Source: JAJTZA01 sp041749815 (lineage in GTDB: Bacteria; Verrucomicrobiota; Verrucomicrobiia; Chthoniobacterales; Terrimicrobiaceae). From it: a stretch of 50,840 nt of DNA. Shown one piece after another: positions 1 through 8,735 of the stretch (position 1 is its first letter; every line of letters begins with the position of its first letter). The notes below the pieces were generated by a model. It was not told the origin of the DNA. It worked only from the letters and a program-made list of their open reading frames with translations, and ran no database searches. The DNA lies in the NCBI GenBank assembly GCA_041749815.1, contig JBGTAR010000190.1, positions 1 through 50,840 of the forward strand. The letters are read 5' to 3'. Made by a program: the position numbers and the translations under genes.

Positions 1-648
1 AGGGCGAATCCCAAAAAGGACCAGTCCCGCAATCGTCGCAACCCGATCACCTGCCGCATCGGTCGTCATCAGCCCAAGAGCCATCAACCGCTCGATCCAC
101 TCGGTTTCCATCGCTGGCACCTCGGGATCCCGCAAGATGTCACGCAGATAATTCTCGATCCTCACGCGATCCAAGCTGGCAAACGACGTTCCGGAAACCG
201 GCAAGATCTCCGTGTGAAGCAAGCCACCCGCGGCACACAGTCGGACCTGCTGTTCACGCGTGGCGCGCCGGCACACACTTCCGGCGCGAACAAACACCTC
301 CTCCCGATCCTTTTCCCGAACGACGTAAGGTTTCGAAACGCCCTGACTAAGCGACAGCACTCCAATTCGCCCCTCTTTGACGGCCAATTCCTCATAGCTC
401 GGAAGAATGGAAGGGTGCACATATCGCCCGACCACCGTATCAAAAAGCCATTCCTGCATGTTGGCACGCTTCAACCCACTGATGTTGCCGTCATCTTCCA
501 CGCCAAGCAAAATGACGCCACCATTCCCGTTTGCCATTGCGACGATTTCCCTCGCAAGTTGCTCGGGACGCAATTCGTCTCGCTTGAACTCAACAGTTGA
601 GCTCTCGCCCTGCGAGATCAGGTTCCTGACTTTTGTTTCCTCAATCAT
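1..648 (-). CDS. AlbA_2 / Schlafen-type nucleic-acid-binding protein (3' end outside window)
   Basis: The minus strand is open from an ATG at 648 to the window edge (216 codons), so the gene is cut at its C-terminus. Residues 10-125 or so look like the AlbA_2 domain (PF04326): an early VEFKRD segment, then EIVAMANGNGGVILLGVEDDG, the acidic and glycine-rich core usual in this family. A likely winged-helix-like part follows from about residue 145. AlbA_2 proteins are often called putative transcriptional regulators or RecG-like ATP-binding proteins; some belong to defence systems, but nothing else defence-like is visible here. An AAAAGG sequence about 10 nt upstream could be a ribosome site. 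The family is fairly sure, the specific role unknown. Confidence 0.8.
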   Translation of the reverse strand, partial: MIEETKVRNLISQGESSTVEFKRDELRPEQLAREIVAMANGNGGVILLGVEDDGNISGLKRANMQEWLFDTVVGRYVHPSILPSYEELAVKEGRIGVLSLSQGVSKPYVVREKDREEVFVRAGSVCRRATREQQVRLCAAGGLLHTEILPVSGTSFASLDRVRIENYLRDILRDPEVPAMETEWIERLMALGLMTTDAAGDRVATIAGLVLFGIRP

Positions 649-657
649 TTGCGTATT

Positions 658-698
658 TGACCTTTTAAAACACAATAACAGGTCATTTTAATAGGTCA
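658..698 (-). promoter_or_regulatory. Repeated AGGTCA half-sites in promoter of the AlbA_2 gene
   Basis: TGACCT (658-663) faces AGGTCA (680-685) as an inverted repeat, and another AGGTCA lies at 693-698, 13 bases after the second. On the minus strand the distal copy forms part of TTGACC, followed 16 nt later by TATTGT, a plausible -35/-10 pair. The half-sites would therefore sit inside the promoter of the minus-strand gene, as expected for an autoregulatory operator. Seen: the repeats and hexamers. Inferred: operator function. Confidence 0.35.
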
Positions 699-770
699 AC
701 ATGTTTTGCGCTCATAGGTTCAGCATGGGGCTTCCCCTTTGGAAATACAGCAGATAGGGTATGGGGAAAT

Positions 771-2618
771 ATGGAAAAAGTATCATTTGGTGAGCTGGGG
801 CTTTCGCCCGAGTTGTTAAAGGCGGTTGAGACATTGGGGTTTGAGGAGGCATCGCCGATTCAGGCTGCGGCGATTCCGATTCTGATGTCGGGTCGGGATG
901 TGGTGGGTCAGTCCCAGACAGGTTCCGGGAAAACGGCGGCGTTTGCGATTCCGGCGATTGAGAAAATTGATGCCTCGGATACGAGCGTGCAGGTTTTGAT
1001 TTTGTGTCCCACCCGCGAACTGGCCACCCAGGTGGCGAATGAGGTTCATAAATTGACCGCCTTTAAGAAGGGGGTTCATTCGGTGCCGATTTATGGAGGC
1101 GCTTCCTATGACCGTCAGTTCTATGAATTGAAGAAAGGGGTGCAGGTCGTCATTGGGACACCGGGGCGTCTCATCGACCACATTGAGCGCGGCACGCTGA
1201 AGTTGGACACCGTGAAGGTCGTGATTTTGGATGAGGCTGATCGGATGCTGGATATGGGCTTTCGCGAGGACATCGAAAAAATCCTGCAAGCCACCCCGTC
1301 CTCTCGTCAGACCGTGTTTTTCTCGGCGACGGTGTCGAAGGCGATCCGGGACCTGATCAACCGTTACGCCAAAGACCCGGAGAGTGTCCGCATTGAGCAG
1401 AAAGAAGTATCGGCTCCCGCGATTGAGCAGTGGTTTTATGAGACACATTCCCGGGCGAAGTTGGAGGCGCTGATCCGCTTGATCGATTATCATTCCTTCA
1501 AACTCGGCATCATTTTTTGTAACACCCAACGGATGGTGGATGAACTGGCGGATTCCCTGATTGCGCAGGGATTTTCTGCGGACCGGCTGCATGGGGGGAT
1601 TCCCCAGGCGCAGCGGACGCGGGTGATGAGCAAATTCAAAAAGTCCGAGTTTGAGTTTTTGGTCGCAACGGATGTGGCGGCCAGGGGAATCGATGTGGAT
1701 GATCTCGAACTGGTGGTGAACTACGATCTCCCGTATGACGCCGAGGATTATGTGCACCGGATTGGCCGGACCGGACGTGCTGGCAAGCGCGGGATGGCTG
1801 TGACCTTTGTTTCCGGCCGCGAGATTTACAAACTGCAATTTATTGAACGGTTCACGCGAACAAAAATCCAGCGCGGCAAACTCCCAACAGCCGGCGAAGT
1901 GGAGTCGCGGCGCATGGAGGGGCTTTTGGAAAAAGTGCGGGCCTGTCTTGAAGCCGGGGAGTGGAAAGTTGCCACCGCCCCGGTTGAACGACTTTTGGAG
2001 GAAGGAATCAGCTCCACTGACCTCGCGGCGGCCTTGTTTCATCTGTTGGCCGGCGGAACCGAAGCAGCTCCGGCGCAAGCACCCGCTGCCCCGGCATCGT
2101 TTCAGCGTGATGACCGACCGGATCACCGCGATAGGGACAGGGACAGAGAACGGGCTCCTGAGCGCGATTCCCACCGGGGATACGACAAAGGATTTGATCG
2201 GGATCGCGAGAAAAAGTCGGACCGTTTTGCCTCCAAAAGCGGCGGAGCAAGGCCTTGGGAAAAGTCAGATCCCCGGGGGTCAACCGGAAGTGAGAGCCGT
2301 GAGCCATTTTTGCAAAAACCATCCCCCGGCAAACGCTGGGTTTCGTTGAGTGTTGGACGGAATGCCGGCTACGGGCCCAGGGAAATTGTGGATGCGCTCT
2401 CCTCTGGGGGAGGATTGGATGGACGGCGGGTGGGCACCATTGAGCTCACACCGAATAGCTCCTATGCCCAAGTCCCCGAGGAGTTTGCCAAGGCTCTCTC
2501 CGGTTCAGGAAGCACCGTCAGCCATGGCAACGACCAGATCAAGATCTGTAAAGTCGAAGCGGGACCTGAGCCACGCACGTTCGCCAAGAAGAAACCTTTC
2601 CGCGACAAACGTCGATAA
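771..2618 (+). CDS. deaD: DEAD-box ATP-dependent RNA helicase, DeaD/CsdA-like
   Basis: This 615-residue protein carries every SF2 DEAD-box motif: the Q motif around residue 31, Walker A SQTGSGKT (48-55), PTRELA (80-85), TPGR (130-133), DEAD (154-157), SAT (185-187), a motif V ATDVAARGID (299-308) and HRIGRTGR (329-336). A charged stretch rich in Asp, Arg and Glu (about 445-500) leads to a DbpA-type RNA-binding fold (about 525-605) and a Lys/Arg tail. The domain order and length match DeaD/CsdA, which unwinds structured RNA in ribosome assembly and mRNA turnover, often in the cold. The gene is monocistronic and converges with sucD. A GGGG lies only about 5 nt before the ATG, so ribosome binding looks weak. 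DbpA or RhlE-like naming is possible. Confidence 0.93.
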   Translation: MEKVSFGELGLSPELLKAVETLGFEEASPIQAAAIPILMSGRDVVGQSQTGSGKTAAFAIPAIEKIDASDTSVQVLILCPTRELATQVANEVHKLTAFKKGVHSVPIYGGASYDRQFYELKKGVQVVIGTPGRLIDHIERGTLKLDTVKVVILDEADRMLDMGFREDIEKILQATPSSRQTVFFSATVSKAIRDLINRYAKDPESVRIEQKEVSAPAIEQWFYETHSRAKLEALIRLIDYHSFKLGIIFCNTQRMVDELADSLIAQGFSADRLHGGIPQAQRTRVMSKFKKSEFEFLVATDVAARGIDVDDLELVVNYDLPYDAEDYVHRIGRTGRAGKRGMAVTFVSGREIYKLQFIERFTRTKIQRGKLPTAGEVESRRMEGLLEKVRACLEAGEWKVATAPVERLLEEGISSTDLAAALFHLLAGGTEAAPAQAPAAPASFQRDDRPDHRDRDRDRERAPERDSHRGYDKGFDRDREKKSDRFASKSGGARPWEKSDPRGSTGSESREPFLQKPSPGKRWVSLSVGRNAGYGPREIVDALSSGGGLDGRRVGTIELTPNSSYAQVPEEFAKALSGSGSTVSHGNDQIKICKVEAGPEPRTFAKKKPFRDKRR

Positions 2619-2650
2619 TCGGCGACAGGCAGCGACAGGAGAAGGTCGGA

Positions 2651-3523
2651 CTATTTTAGGATTTTGATGAGAGTCTCCGCCATGTCGGCGGGTGACTCGG
2701 ACACGGCAATGCCGGCCGCATGCAGAGCTTCAATCTTTCCAGCGGCGGTGCCTTTGCCTCCACTCACGATGGCTCCGGCATGGCCCATGCGCCGTCCGGG
2801 AGGAGCCGTGGCCCCTGCGATGAAGGCTGCGATGGGTTTTTTGCAGTGGTCCTTGGCCCATGCTGCGGCTTCTTCCTCTGCCGTTCCACCGATCTCGCCG
2901 ATGAGAATGATGGCGTGGGTATCGGGATCCTCATTGAAGAGCTGGAGGGCCTCAAGGTGGCTTGTGCCATTGATGGGGTCGCCCCCGATTCCAATACAGG
3001 TGCTTTGTCCGTAACCCCGGGTGCTGAGTTGCCAGACGGCCTCGTAGGTGAGAGTACCGGAGCGGGAAATGACACCAATATTTCCTGGTTTGTGAATATA
3101 CCCGGGCATGATGCCAATTTTGCATTCCCCGGGGGTGATGATGCCCGGGCAGTTTGGGCCAATGAGCCGGCTGTTGCTGTTTAGCATGGCCTGTTTGACT
3201 CGCATCATGTCGATGACGGGGATGCCTTCGGTGATGCAAATCACAAGTTCCACGCCCGCGTCCACGGCCTCAAGGATGGAGTCCGCCGCAAATTCTGCGG
3301 GCACAAAAATCATGGAGGCATTGCAGCCGGTTTCTTGACGAGCCTCATACACGGTGTCAAACACCGGGACTTTGTCTTCAAAGGTCTCTCCGCCGCGGGC
3401 CGGAGTGACTCCGGCCACGACATTGGTTCCATATTCCATGCAGGATCGGGCATGAAACCCTCCGGCTTTTCCAGTGATACCCTGCACAAGCAGGCGGGTG
3501 TTTTTGTTTACAAGGACAGACAT
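2651..3523 (-). CDS. sucD: Succinyl-CoA synthetase (ADP/GDP-forming) alpha subunit
   Basis: The 290-residue product has the usual SucD length. It begins with the CoA-binding Rossmann segment (LLVQGITGKAGGFH, residues 11-24) and carries the phosphohistidine loop GHAGAIVSGGKGTAAGK, with the catalytic His at residue 248 (His246 in E. coli). The enzyme couples succinyl-CoA cleavage to nucleotide triphosphate synthesis in the citric acid cycle. The gene follows sucC by 39 bp on the same strand, the standard operon order. Start MSVLVNKNTRLLVQG fits the family well. Confidence 0.97.
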   Translation of the reverse strand: MSVLVNKNTRLLVQGITGKAGGFHARSCMEYGTNVVAGVTPARGGETFEDKVPVFDTVYEARQETGCNASMIFVPAEFAADSILEAVDAGVELVICITEGIPVIDMMRVKQAMLNSNSRLIGPNCPGIITPGECKIGIMPGYIHKPGNIGVISRSGTLTYEAVWQLSTRGYGQSTCIGIGGDPINGTSHLEALQLFNEDPDTHAIILIGEIGGTAEEEAAAWAKDHCKKPIAAFIAGATAPPGRRMGHAGAIVSGGKGTAAGKIEALHAAGIAVSESPADMAETLIKILK

Positions 3524-3562
3524 TTATCAGAGATGGTAAGGGTGGTTTTAGGAGTGGTGGGG

Positions 3563-4762
3563 TCAGGCCTTTTTCACGGCGGCGACAACCAACTTGGCGG
3601 CCTCAGTGAGGCCAGTTGCGGCTTGAACGCTCAAGCCGGATTCTTCAATAAGCTTGCGGCCAGCCTCGACGTTGGTGCCCTCCAAGCGGACAACAAGCGG
3701 GACGAGGCGTTGCTCTTGGGATTCCAAGTATCGGATGGCGTTGATGATCCCTTGGGCAATGATGTCACATTTCATGATTCCGCCGAAAATATTGACGAGG
3801 ATGGCTTCCACCTTGGGATCGGCCATAAGAATCTTGAAGGCCTCGGTGACCTGCTGTTCGTTGGCACCACCACCAACATCGAGGAAATTTGCGGGATCAC
3901 CCCCGTAAAGTTTGATGATGTCCATGGTTGCCATGGCGAGACCGGCCCCGTTGACCATGCAGCCGATGTTTCCATCCAGGCCGATGTAATTGAGATTAAA
4001 TTTGGAAGCCTCGACCTCGCGGGGATCTTCTTCCTCGATATCCCGATATTCCAAAATCGCAGGCTGACGAAAGAGCGCATTGTCATCAAAGTTGAACTTC
4101 GCATCCAAGGCGAGCACTTCTCCCCCGGATGTCACGACCAGAGGATTGACTTCCACCATTGAGCAATCGGACTGGATAAACAATTTGTAGAGGGATGTGA
4201 AAAGTCGGCAGGCCGCCCGCATTTCTGTGGAGGTAAAACCAAGCTGACGGGCAATTTTCCGTGTTTGATACGGCTGCAGACCCATGGCGGGATCCACGGG
4301 CTCACGAATAATTTTTTCGGGGGTGTTGGCGGCAACGGTTTCGATTTCAACCCCTCCTTCGGTGCTGGCAATAATGAGTGGTCCAGAGATCGCGCGGTCG
4401 ATGAGGATGGCAAAATAGAGCTCCCTCTTGATCTCGACCGCCTCCGCAACGAGCACCTTGCGGACAAGCCGACCATCTTCACCGGTTTGATGGGTCACCA
4501 GGGTTCCCCCGATCATTTGTGCGGCCAAATCCCGGACCTGGCTTGCGGTCTTTGCCAGATGCACGCCGCCTTGAAACCCACTTTTGAATGTGCCCTTGCC
4601 TCGACCACCTGCGTGGATCTGCGATTTGACCACAAGGTTGTTTTTTCCAAGAGCTCGTGCAACGCGCTCAGCTTCTTCGGGACTCTCTGCAACGGCTCCG
4701 CCAGGAACGGCGACTCCGAATTTTTCCATTAACTGCTTGGCCTGATACTCGTGAATATTCAT
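3563..4762 (-). CDS. sucC: Succinyl-CoA synthetase beta subunit
   Basis: This is a 399-residue SucC (E. coli 388). It starts MNIHEYQAKQLM, has the ATP-grasp nucleotide loop AGGRGKGTF (51-59) and the carboxy-terminal CoA-ligase region with VNIFGGIMKCD and an EGTNVEAG loop that meets the alpha subunit's phosphohistidine. It binds nucleotide and succinate and works as a heteromer with SucD, encoded 39 bp downstream. It is transcribed away from pdxH across a 168-bp spacer in which I see no convincing promoter pair or riboswitch. A nucleotide preference (ATP or GTP) cannot be read here. Confidence 0.97.
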   Translation of the reverse strand: MNIHEYQAKQLMEKFGVAVPGGAVAESPEEAERVARALGKNNLVVKSQIHAGGRGKGTFKSGFQGGVHLAKTASQVRDLAAQMIGGTLVTHQTGEDGRLVRKVLVAEAVEIKRELYFAILIDRAISGPLIIASTEGGVEIETVAANTPEKIIREPVDPAMGLQPYQTRKIARQLGFTSTEMRAACRLFTSLYKLFIQSDCSMVEVNPLVVTSGGEVLALDAKFNFDDNALFRQPAILEYRDIEEEDPREVEASKFNLNYIGLDGNIGCMVNGAGLAMATMDIIKLYGGDPANFLDVGGGANEQQVTEAFKILMADPKVEAILVNIFGGIMKCDIIAQGIINAIRYLESQEQRLVPLVVRLEGTNVEAGRKLIEESGLSVQAATGLTEAAKLVVAAVKKA

Positions 4763-4930
4763 GGATGAGCCAATGTGGTTATCAGTCCTTTGCCATCACT
4801 GCAAGGGTTCCCTCCAGAATTGCCAACCTTTTGGCCCTATTGGACCACTCAAAAGCCGTACCCAAGGTGTTCTGGCACAATCAGCTCCAAAAGAATTGCG
4901 TAGGAGGCTCGCTTCGACGAATCTGACGAA

Positions 4931-5575
4931 ATGAGTGATCAGATTGATGCGTTGAGACGGGAGTATACCTCCCGAGGCCTCCATCGAGATGATTTGTCGA
5001 AAAATCCTGTGAATCAGTTCCGAGAGTGGTTCAATCAGGCTAGAGACGCAGGTTTGTTGGAACCAAATGCCATGACCCTTGCCACGGCCACCAGCGCAGG
5101 ACAGGTGAGCGCAAGGACCGTGCTGCTGAAGGCTTTTGATGAGAAGGGGTTCGTGTTTTTCACAAACTACGGAAGTCGCAAATCCACAGACATCGATGAG
5201 AACCCTTCCGTGGCACTGCTTTTTGCCTGGCTTCCTTTGGAGCGCCAGCTCTCCATCCAGGGCAAAGCCACCCGAATTTCCCATGCAGAGTCGCTTGCCT
5301 ATTTTATGAGCCGTCCGGTTGGCAGTCGGATTGGAGCCTGGGTTTCCGAGCAGAGTCGTGTGGTCTCCTCGAGAAACCTTCTTGAGACGAAATTCCATGA
5401 AATGATGGAAAAATTCCGGGATGGCCAAGTGCCCTTGCCCGATTTTTGGGGTGGCATTCGGGTGGAGCCCGAACGCATGGAATTCTGGCAGGGAGGGGCC
5501 AACCGTCTCCATGATCGATTTTTATACACAGCTGATCCCGAGGGTGGTTGGCGCATTGAGAGACTTCAGCCGTGA
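4931..5575 (+). CDS. pdxH: Pyridoxamine/pyridoxine 5'-phosphate oxidase
   Basis: The 214-residue protein matches PdxH (about 218 residues) end to end. It has the FMN-binding split-barrel core ARTVLLKAFDEKGFVFFTNY followed by GSRKSTDIDENP, then the C-terminal signature RMEFWQGGANRLHDRF and the final WRIERLQP. It oxidises pyridoxine or pyridoxamine 5'-phosphate to pyridoxal 5'-phosphate using FMN and oxygen. A TAGGAGG lies 24 nt before the ATG, too far to act normally, and its TAG closes the frame, so no earlier start exists. The next gene starts 10 bp after the stop and may be co-transcribed. Confidence 0.95.
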   Translation: MSDQIDALRREYTSRGLHRDDLSKNPVNQFREWFNQARDAGLLEPNAMTLATATSAGQVSARTVLLKAFDEKGFVFFTNYGSRKSTDIDENPSVALLFAWLPLERQLSIQGKATRISHAESLAYFMSRPVGSRIGAWVSEQSRVVSSRNLLETKFHEMMEKFRDGQVPLPDFWGGIRVEPERMEFWQGGANRLHDRFLYTADPEGGWRIERLQP

Positions 5576-5585
5576 GCGGACATTT

Positions 5586-6116
5586 ATGACCAGAATCCAT
5601 TTATCGCTTCTTGCCATTCTGATGGCCGTGCCTTTGACGCTTCCTGCGCAGGATGCGGAGAAAACGGTCAATTTCGGTTTGGATACCTCGGTGACATCCA
5701 AAGAATTTTTACCCGACAGCACGGATCTGGGTTTATCAGCTTCTTCCTTCGAAAACACCAAATCCACCAGCCAGGATGCTTTTGATTTGTCCGAGGCCGA
5801 GCGCCGAACCACAAAAGAGCAGCGGGAGTATCAACAGGCTCTGTCTGCCATCGAGCAAGAGAGGGTCGCGGCCAAACACCGCGAGGAGGTTGCCGCCCAA
5901 AGTCAGGCCTTCAGCAAAGAGTTTTTATCAATGAATCTCTACGATCGCGACTTCCCGAAACGATTTGCTGAAATTCTTATAAAGTATCCGCTCGCTGCAG
6001 AAGATGAATTTTGCACGCGTCTGATTGAAAAAGGACGCAGGGTGGAAGCGGCAGCCGAGGCGAGGCTGACTCTGGGAAGAGATGAAGCCACCGAAGAAAA
6101 AAAACCGGTACCTTGA
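5586..6116 (+). CDS. Small secreted protein, function unknown
   Basis: The frame is open upstream into pdxH, but the ATG at 5586 gives a clean signal peptide (MTRIHLSLLAILMAVPLTLP, cleavage near the AQD that follows) and is the likely start, giving 176 residues. The mature part is hydrophilic, with a long Glu/Arg/Gln-rich helix around residues 70-115 that could form a coiled coil, and a Lys/Glu tail ending PVP. I recognise no family. It lies 10 bp behind pdxH, probably on the same transcript, but nothing ties it to vitamin B6 metabolism. Confidence 0.6.
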   Translation: MTRIHLSLLAILMAVPLTLPAQDAEKTVNFGLDTSVTSKEFLPDSTDLGLSASSFENTKSTSQDAFDLSEAERRTTKEQREYQQALSAIEQERVAAKHREEVAAQSQAFSKEFLSMNLYDRDFPKRFAEILIKYPLAAEDEFCTRLIEKGRRVEAAAEARLTLGRDEATEEKKPVP

Positions 6117-6266
6117 GTTGAACGGCTCCAAGTATTGTCATCTGATATCGGCGATGGCTTGGGAGGCCTTTACAGAGGGACTCCAGCATGGTAAACGAAA
6201 CGTGAGATGACAGACCACTGAACGGTTACCTCGGTTTTGTGAGCATGTCATTGTTTGATCTGCAAC

Positions 6267-6339
6267 GTCCCCATAGCTCAATCGGATAGAGCAGGGCTCT
6301 CCTAAAGCTCAGATGGTGGTTCGATTCCACCTGGGGACA
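6267..6339 (+). tRNA. tRNA-Arg(CCT)
   Basis: A full cloverleaf can be drawn. The acceptor stem is GTCCCCA with TGGGGAC, the D stem GCTC/GAGC, the anticodon stem GGGCT/AGCTC with loop CTCCTAA, and the T arm GGTGG-TTCGATT-CCACC, with discriminator A at 6339. The anticodon CCT reads AGG, so this is a minor arginine tRNA. The 3' CCA is not encoded. An 8-bp inverted repeat (TGTCATCT 6136-6143, AGATGACA 6205-6212) lies upstream, of unknown meaning. No integrase or attachment duplicate is visible nearby. Confidence 0.95.
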
Positions 6340-6408
6340 AGCGGGTTCAGCGCTTTTTGAGGCGAAACTCACTTGCGGTGAAACCAAGGATAGCCCATGT
6401 GTTGAGGG

Positions 6409-7353
6409 ATGTGGGTTCATTGGTTATTTGTTGCGCTGTCACTCGTCCTGCTTTATGCGGGAGCGGAAGGTCTTGTGCGGGGGAGTTCCTCGCTGGCATT
6501 GCGGTTGGGATTAACTCCGTTGGTTGTGGGCCTGACGGTGGTGGCCTTTGGCACGAGCGCCCCAGAGGTTTTTGTGAGTGTGAAGGCGTCCCTGGCGGGG
6601 CGTGGAGATCTTGCTGTGGGGAATGTCATCGGGTCCAATCTGTTTAACATCGGAGTGATTTTGGGCATCACCGCACTTCTTTCTCCCATGAAGGTGCAGT
6701 TTCAGCTATTGAAGATTGATGCCCCCGTGATGGTTGGTGTTGTGCTTCTGGTGCCGATTTTGCTCATGGATGGGCAGGTGAGTCGATTGGAGGGCTCCTT
6801 CTTGGTTGCGGGCATCATCATCTATGTGGTGTCCAATGTGATCATCGCCCGCCGAACTGCCCCGGCCGAAGTCGAAGCACAATTTGCTGAAAGCATGCCA
6901 TCTCATGGTGGCTCGGTCTTTCAGGCTGTTCTGTTTATTTTGGCAGGTCTCGGGATTCTTGTGTTGGGAGCCCGGCTGTTAACGGACCATTCCGTGGCAT
7001 TGGCAAGATCTTTCGGAGTGAGTGAAGCCGTGATTGGGCTGACCATTGTCGCTGCCGGCACCAGTGTCCCGGAGCTTGCAGCATCCGTGGTTGCGGCATT
7101 TAAGAATGAACCTGATATTGCCCTCGGCAATGTGATTGGATCAAATGTCTTTAATGTGCTCGCAATTCTTGGGATAGGCGCATTGGTTTCCCCGCTCTAT
7201 GCACCAGAGATCAGCAAGTTTGATATCTACGCAATGGTGGTGATGTCGGCAGCGTTGCTGCCTTTGTTGTGGACGGGGCTTCGATTACAACGATGGGAGG
7301 GTGCGGCACTTTTTGCTGCCTACCTGGCCTACGTTCTGATCCTTTGGCCTTGA
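6409..7353 (+). CDS. CaCA-family Na+/Ca2+ (or cation/Ca2+) exchanger
   Basis: This 314-residue integral membrane protein has about ten hydrophobic helices in two inverted halves. Each half carries the alpha-repeat signature of the calcium/cation antiporter superfamily: GTSAPEVFVS plus GNVIGSNLFN in the first half (around residues 46-85), and GTSVPELAAS plus GNVIGSNVFN in the second (about 222-262). It resembles YrbG, an inner-membrane exchanger that moves Ca2+ out using Na+ or H+. The ATG follows GTTGAGGG directly, and a TGA just upstream in frame fixes the start. It converges with the next gene after 13 bp. The exact counter-ion is not readable. Confidence 0.9.
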   Translation: MWVHWLFVALSLVLLYAGAEGLVRGSSSLALRLGLTPLVVGLTVVAFGTSAPEVFVSVKASLAGRGDLAVGNVIGSNLFNIGVILGITALLSPMKVQFQLLKIDAPVMVGVVLLVPILLMDGQVSRLEGSFLVAGIIIYVVSNVIIARRTAPAEVEAQFAESMPSHGGSVFQAVLFILAGLGILVLGARLLTDHSVALARSFGVSEAVIGLTIVAAGTSVPELAASVVAAFKNEPDIALGNVIGSNVFNVLAILGIGALVSPLYAPEISKFDIYAMVVMSAALLPLLWTGLRLQRWEGAALFAAYLAYVLILWP

Positions 7354-7366
7354 TGCTAAAAACCTC

Positions 7367-7882
7367 TCACTCCAGGTTTGGCTTGGCCTTGGGACCACGA
7401 GGGCGTTCCTGACCTCCCTGGCCTTGGCCTGACTCATCAGGAAGCGTCACTTTTCGGTCCTTGAGAAGAGATTCCAGCCGACCGGTTGTATCAATGATCC
7501 AAACGCCTCGGTGACCGTGATGCCCCTGGCCTCCTGCAGCAAGGAAGACGCCCTTCAGAATGGTGGAGGAATTTCTTCCTTCAAAATCCGTGCCATATTT
7601 CTTCGCAAATTTTGCAGAATCGCCAGATGGAACGGCCACCAAAATCCCACCCCCCGGCTTTTTATCGCTGCGGTCGATTGTCAGCGCCTGAAAAAACGCA
7701 ATTTCGGGAAGAGGACTGACCCAGCGCACGGGTTTGACCATCGCGACATCCACGGTGACCGACTGGTCTTGATGGGCTTTGGGGTCGCTGAGGAGGAATT
7801 CAGCTGTTCTCTTGGATTCCGCTGAGGCAATGGCAGTGGAGAGAAGAACGATGGCTATTGAGAGACGGGGGATGTGTTTCAT
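7367..7882 (-). CDS. Secreted protein of unknown function
   Basis: The 171-residue product starts with a signal peptide (MKHIPRLSIAIVLLSTAIASA). A compact domain follows (about 25-135) with alternating hydrophobic residues and an HHGHRGVWIID strand, then a low-complexity Gly/Gln/Pro/Arg tail (from about residue 148). The pattern of a short residue segment before a VTVDVAMVKPV strand hints at an OB-like or DNA-uptake-like beta fold, but I do not recognise the family. It lies 40 bp behind lpxA on the same strand and may share its transcript. Confidence 0.6.
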   Translation of the reverse strand: MKHIPRLSIAIVLLSTAIASAESKRTAEFLLSDPKAHQDQSVTVDVAMVKPVRWVSPLPEIAFFQALTIDRSDKKPGGGILVAVPSGDSAKFAKKYGTDFEGRNSSTILKGVFLAAGGQGHHGHRGVWIIDTTGRLESLLKDRKVTLPDESGQGQGGQERPRGPKAKPNLE

Positions 7883-7922
7883 AAATTATGAAACTCCAGA
7901 AATCTGAATTAGTTGCGGTCAA

Positions 7923-8735
7923 TTATTCCGGAGCTCGGCCTTCCCCCTCGTCAGCGTAAGATCGATTGGTGGAGCCCACTCCACGTTTGGATGCTGTGAT
8001 AAAATCAAAGAACTCAGAAATCTCGGGAGCAAAGGGTTCCAATTTTGCAAGCGCCACGGCCTCGCTCACATTGAGATTGGTATGGAAGACCTTACGGAAG
8101 GCCTTGCGCATTTCAGTGCGAAGTTCCGGAGCAAATCCCGCCCTCCGGAGCCCGATGGTATTGATGCCGCAAAGCACGTTTTTTGTGTCAACGATACAGA
8201 ATGGAGGCACATCCTTGTTCAATCTGGCTCCACCGCTGACCATGGCAAACTTTCCCACATGCAGGAATTGGTGCAGGATGGCACCTCCTCCAAGCACGCA
8301 GCCCTCTTCAATGATCGCATACCCCCCAAGCAGGCAGTTGTTGGTGATCACCACGCGGTCGGACAGGCAGACATTGTGCCCAAGATGAACTCCCACCATA
8401 AGGAAGCAGTCATTACCAATGACCGTGTAAGTGTCGGGCTTTGTTCCCCGGTGGATGGTTGTGTATTCGCGAAAAATATTTCGTGATCCGATGCGCACTC
8501 CAGAAATTTGTGAGCTATTGAAGGCATAATCTTGTGGAGGAGCCCCCACAACACAGCCAAATCCAAAAATATTTCGATCCCCGGCCTCGACGCTCCCATC
8601 CAATGTGGCGCGGGCCTGCACCACACACCCTGCCCCCAGCTTCACATTTCCTCCAACATAAGCCCATGGTCCAATTTCGACATCATCGGCAAGGATCGCT
8701 CCGGGTTCTACAATTGCGGTGGGATGAATACTCAT
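7923..8735 (-). CDS. lpxA: Acyl-[ACP]:UDP-N-acetylglucosamine O-acyltransferase
   Basis: LpxA catalyses the first step of lipid A synthesis, moving a hydroxyacyl chain from ACP to UDP-GlcNAc in the cytoplasm. The 270 residues show repeated hexapeptide turns typical of a left-handed beta helix through about residue 190, then the helical C-terminal part. The catalytic His is in VGVHLGHN at residue 117 (His125 in E. coli). Length fits the family (262 in E. coli). The start overlaps the radC stop by 4 bases, so the two are translationally coupled, unlike the usual lpxD-fabZ-lpxA order. The C-terminal 20 residues are poorly conserved-looking and charged. Confidence 0.94.
   Translation of the reverse strand: MSIHPTAIVEPGAILADDVEIGPWAYVGGNVKLGAGCVVQARATLDGSVEAGDRNIFGFGCVVGAPPQDYAFNSSQISGVRIGSRNIFREYTTIHRGTKPDTYTVIGNDCFLMVGVHLGHNVCLSDRVVITNNCLLGGYAIIEEGCVLGGGAILHQFLHVGKFAMVSGGARLNKDVPPFCIVDTKNVLCGINTIGLRRAGFAPELRTEMRKAFRKVFHTNLNVSEAVALAKLEPFAPEISEFFDFITASKRGVGSTNRSYADEGEGRAPE

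Noticed and set aside
816..2174. 452-codon open frame antisense to the helicase
   Set aside because: It lies fully inside a clear DEAD-box gene, and its product has no recognisable family; the overlap is a codon-bias shadow.
6136..6212. 8-bp inverted repeat before tRNA-Arg as an attachment or mobile-element end
   Set aside because: A loop of 61 bases, no duplicate of the tRNA end and no integrase nearby; chance is likely.
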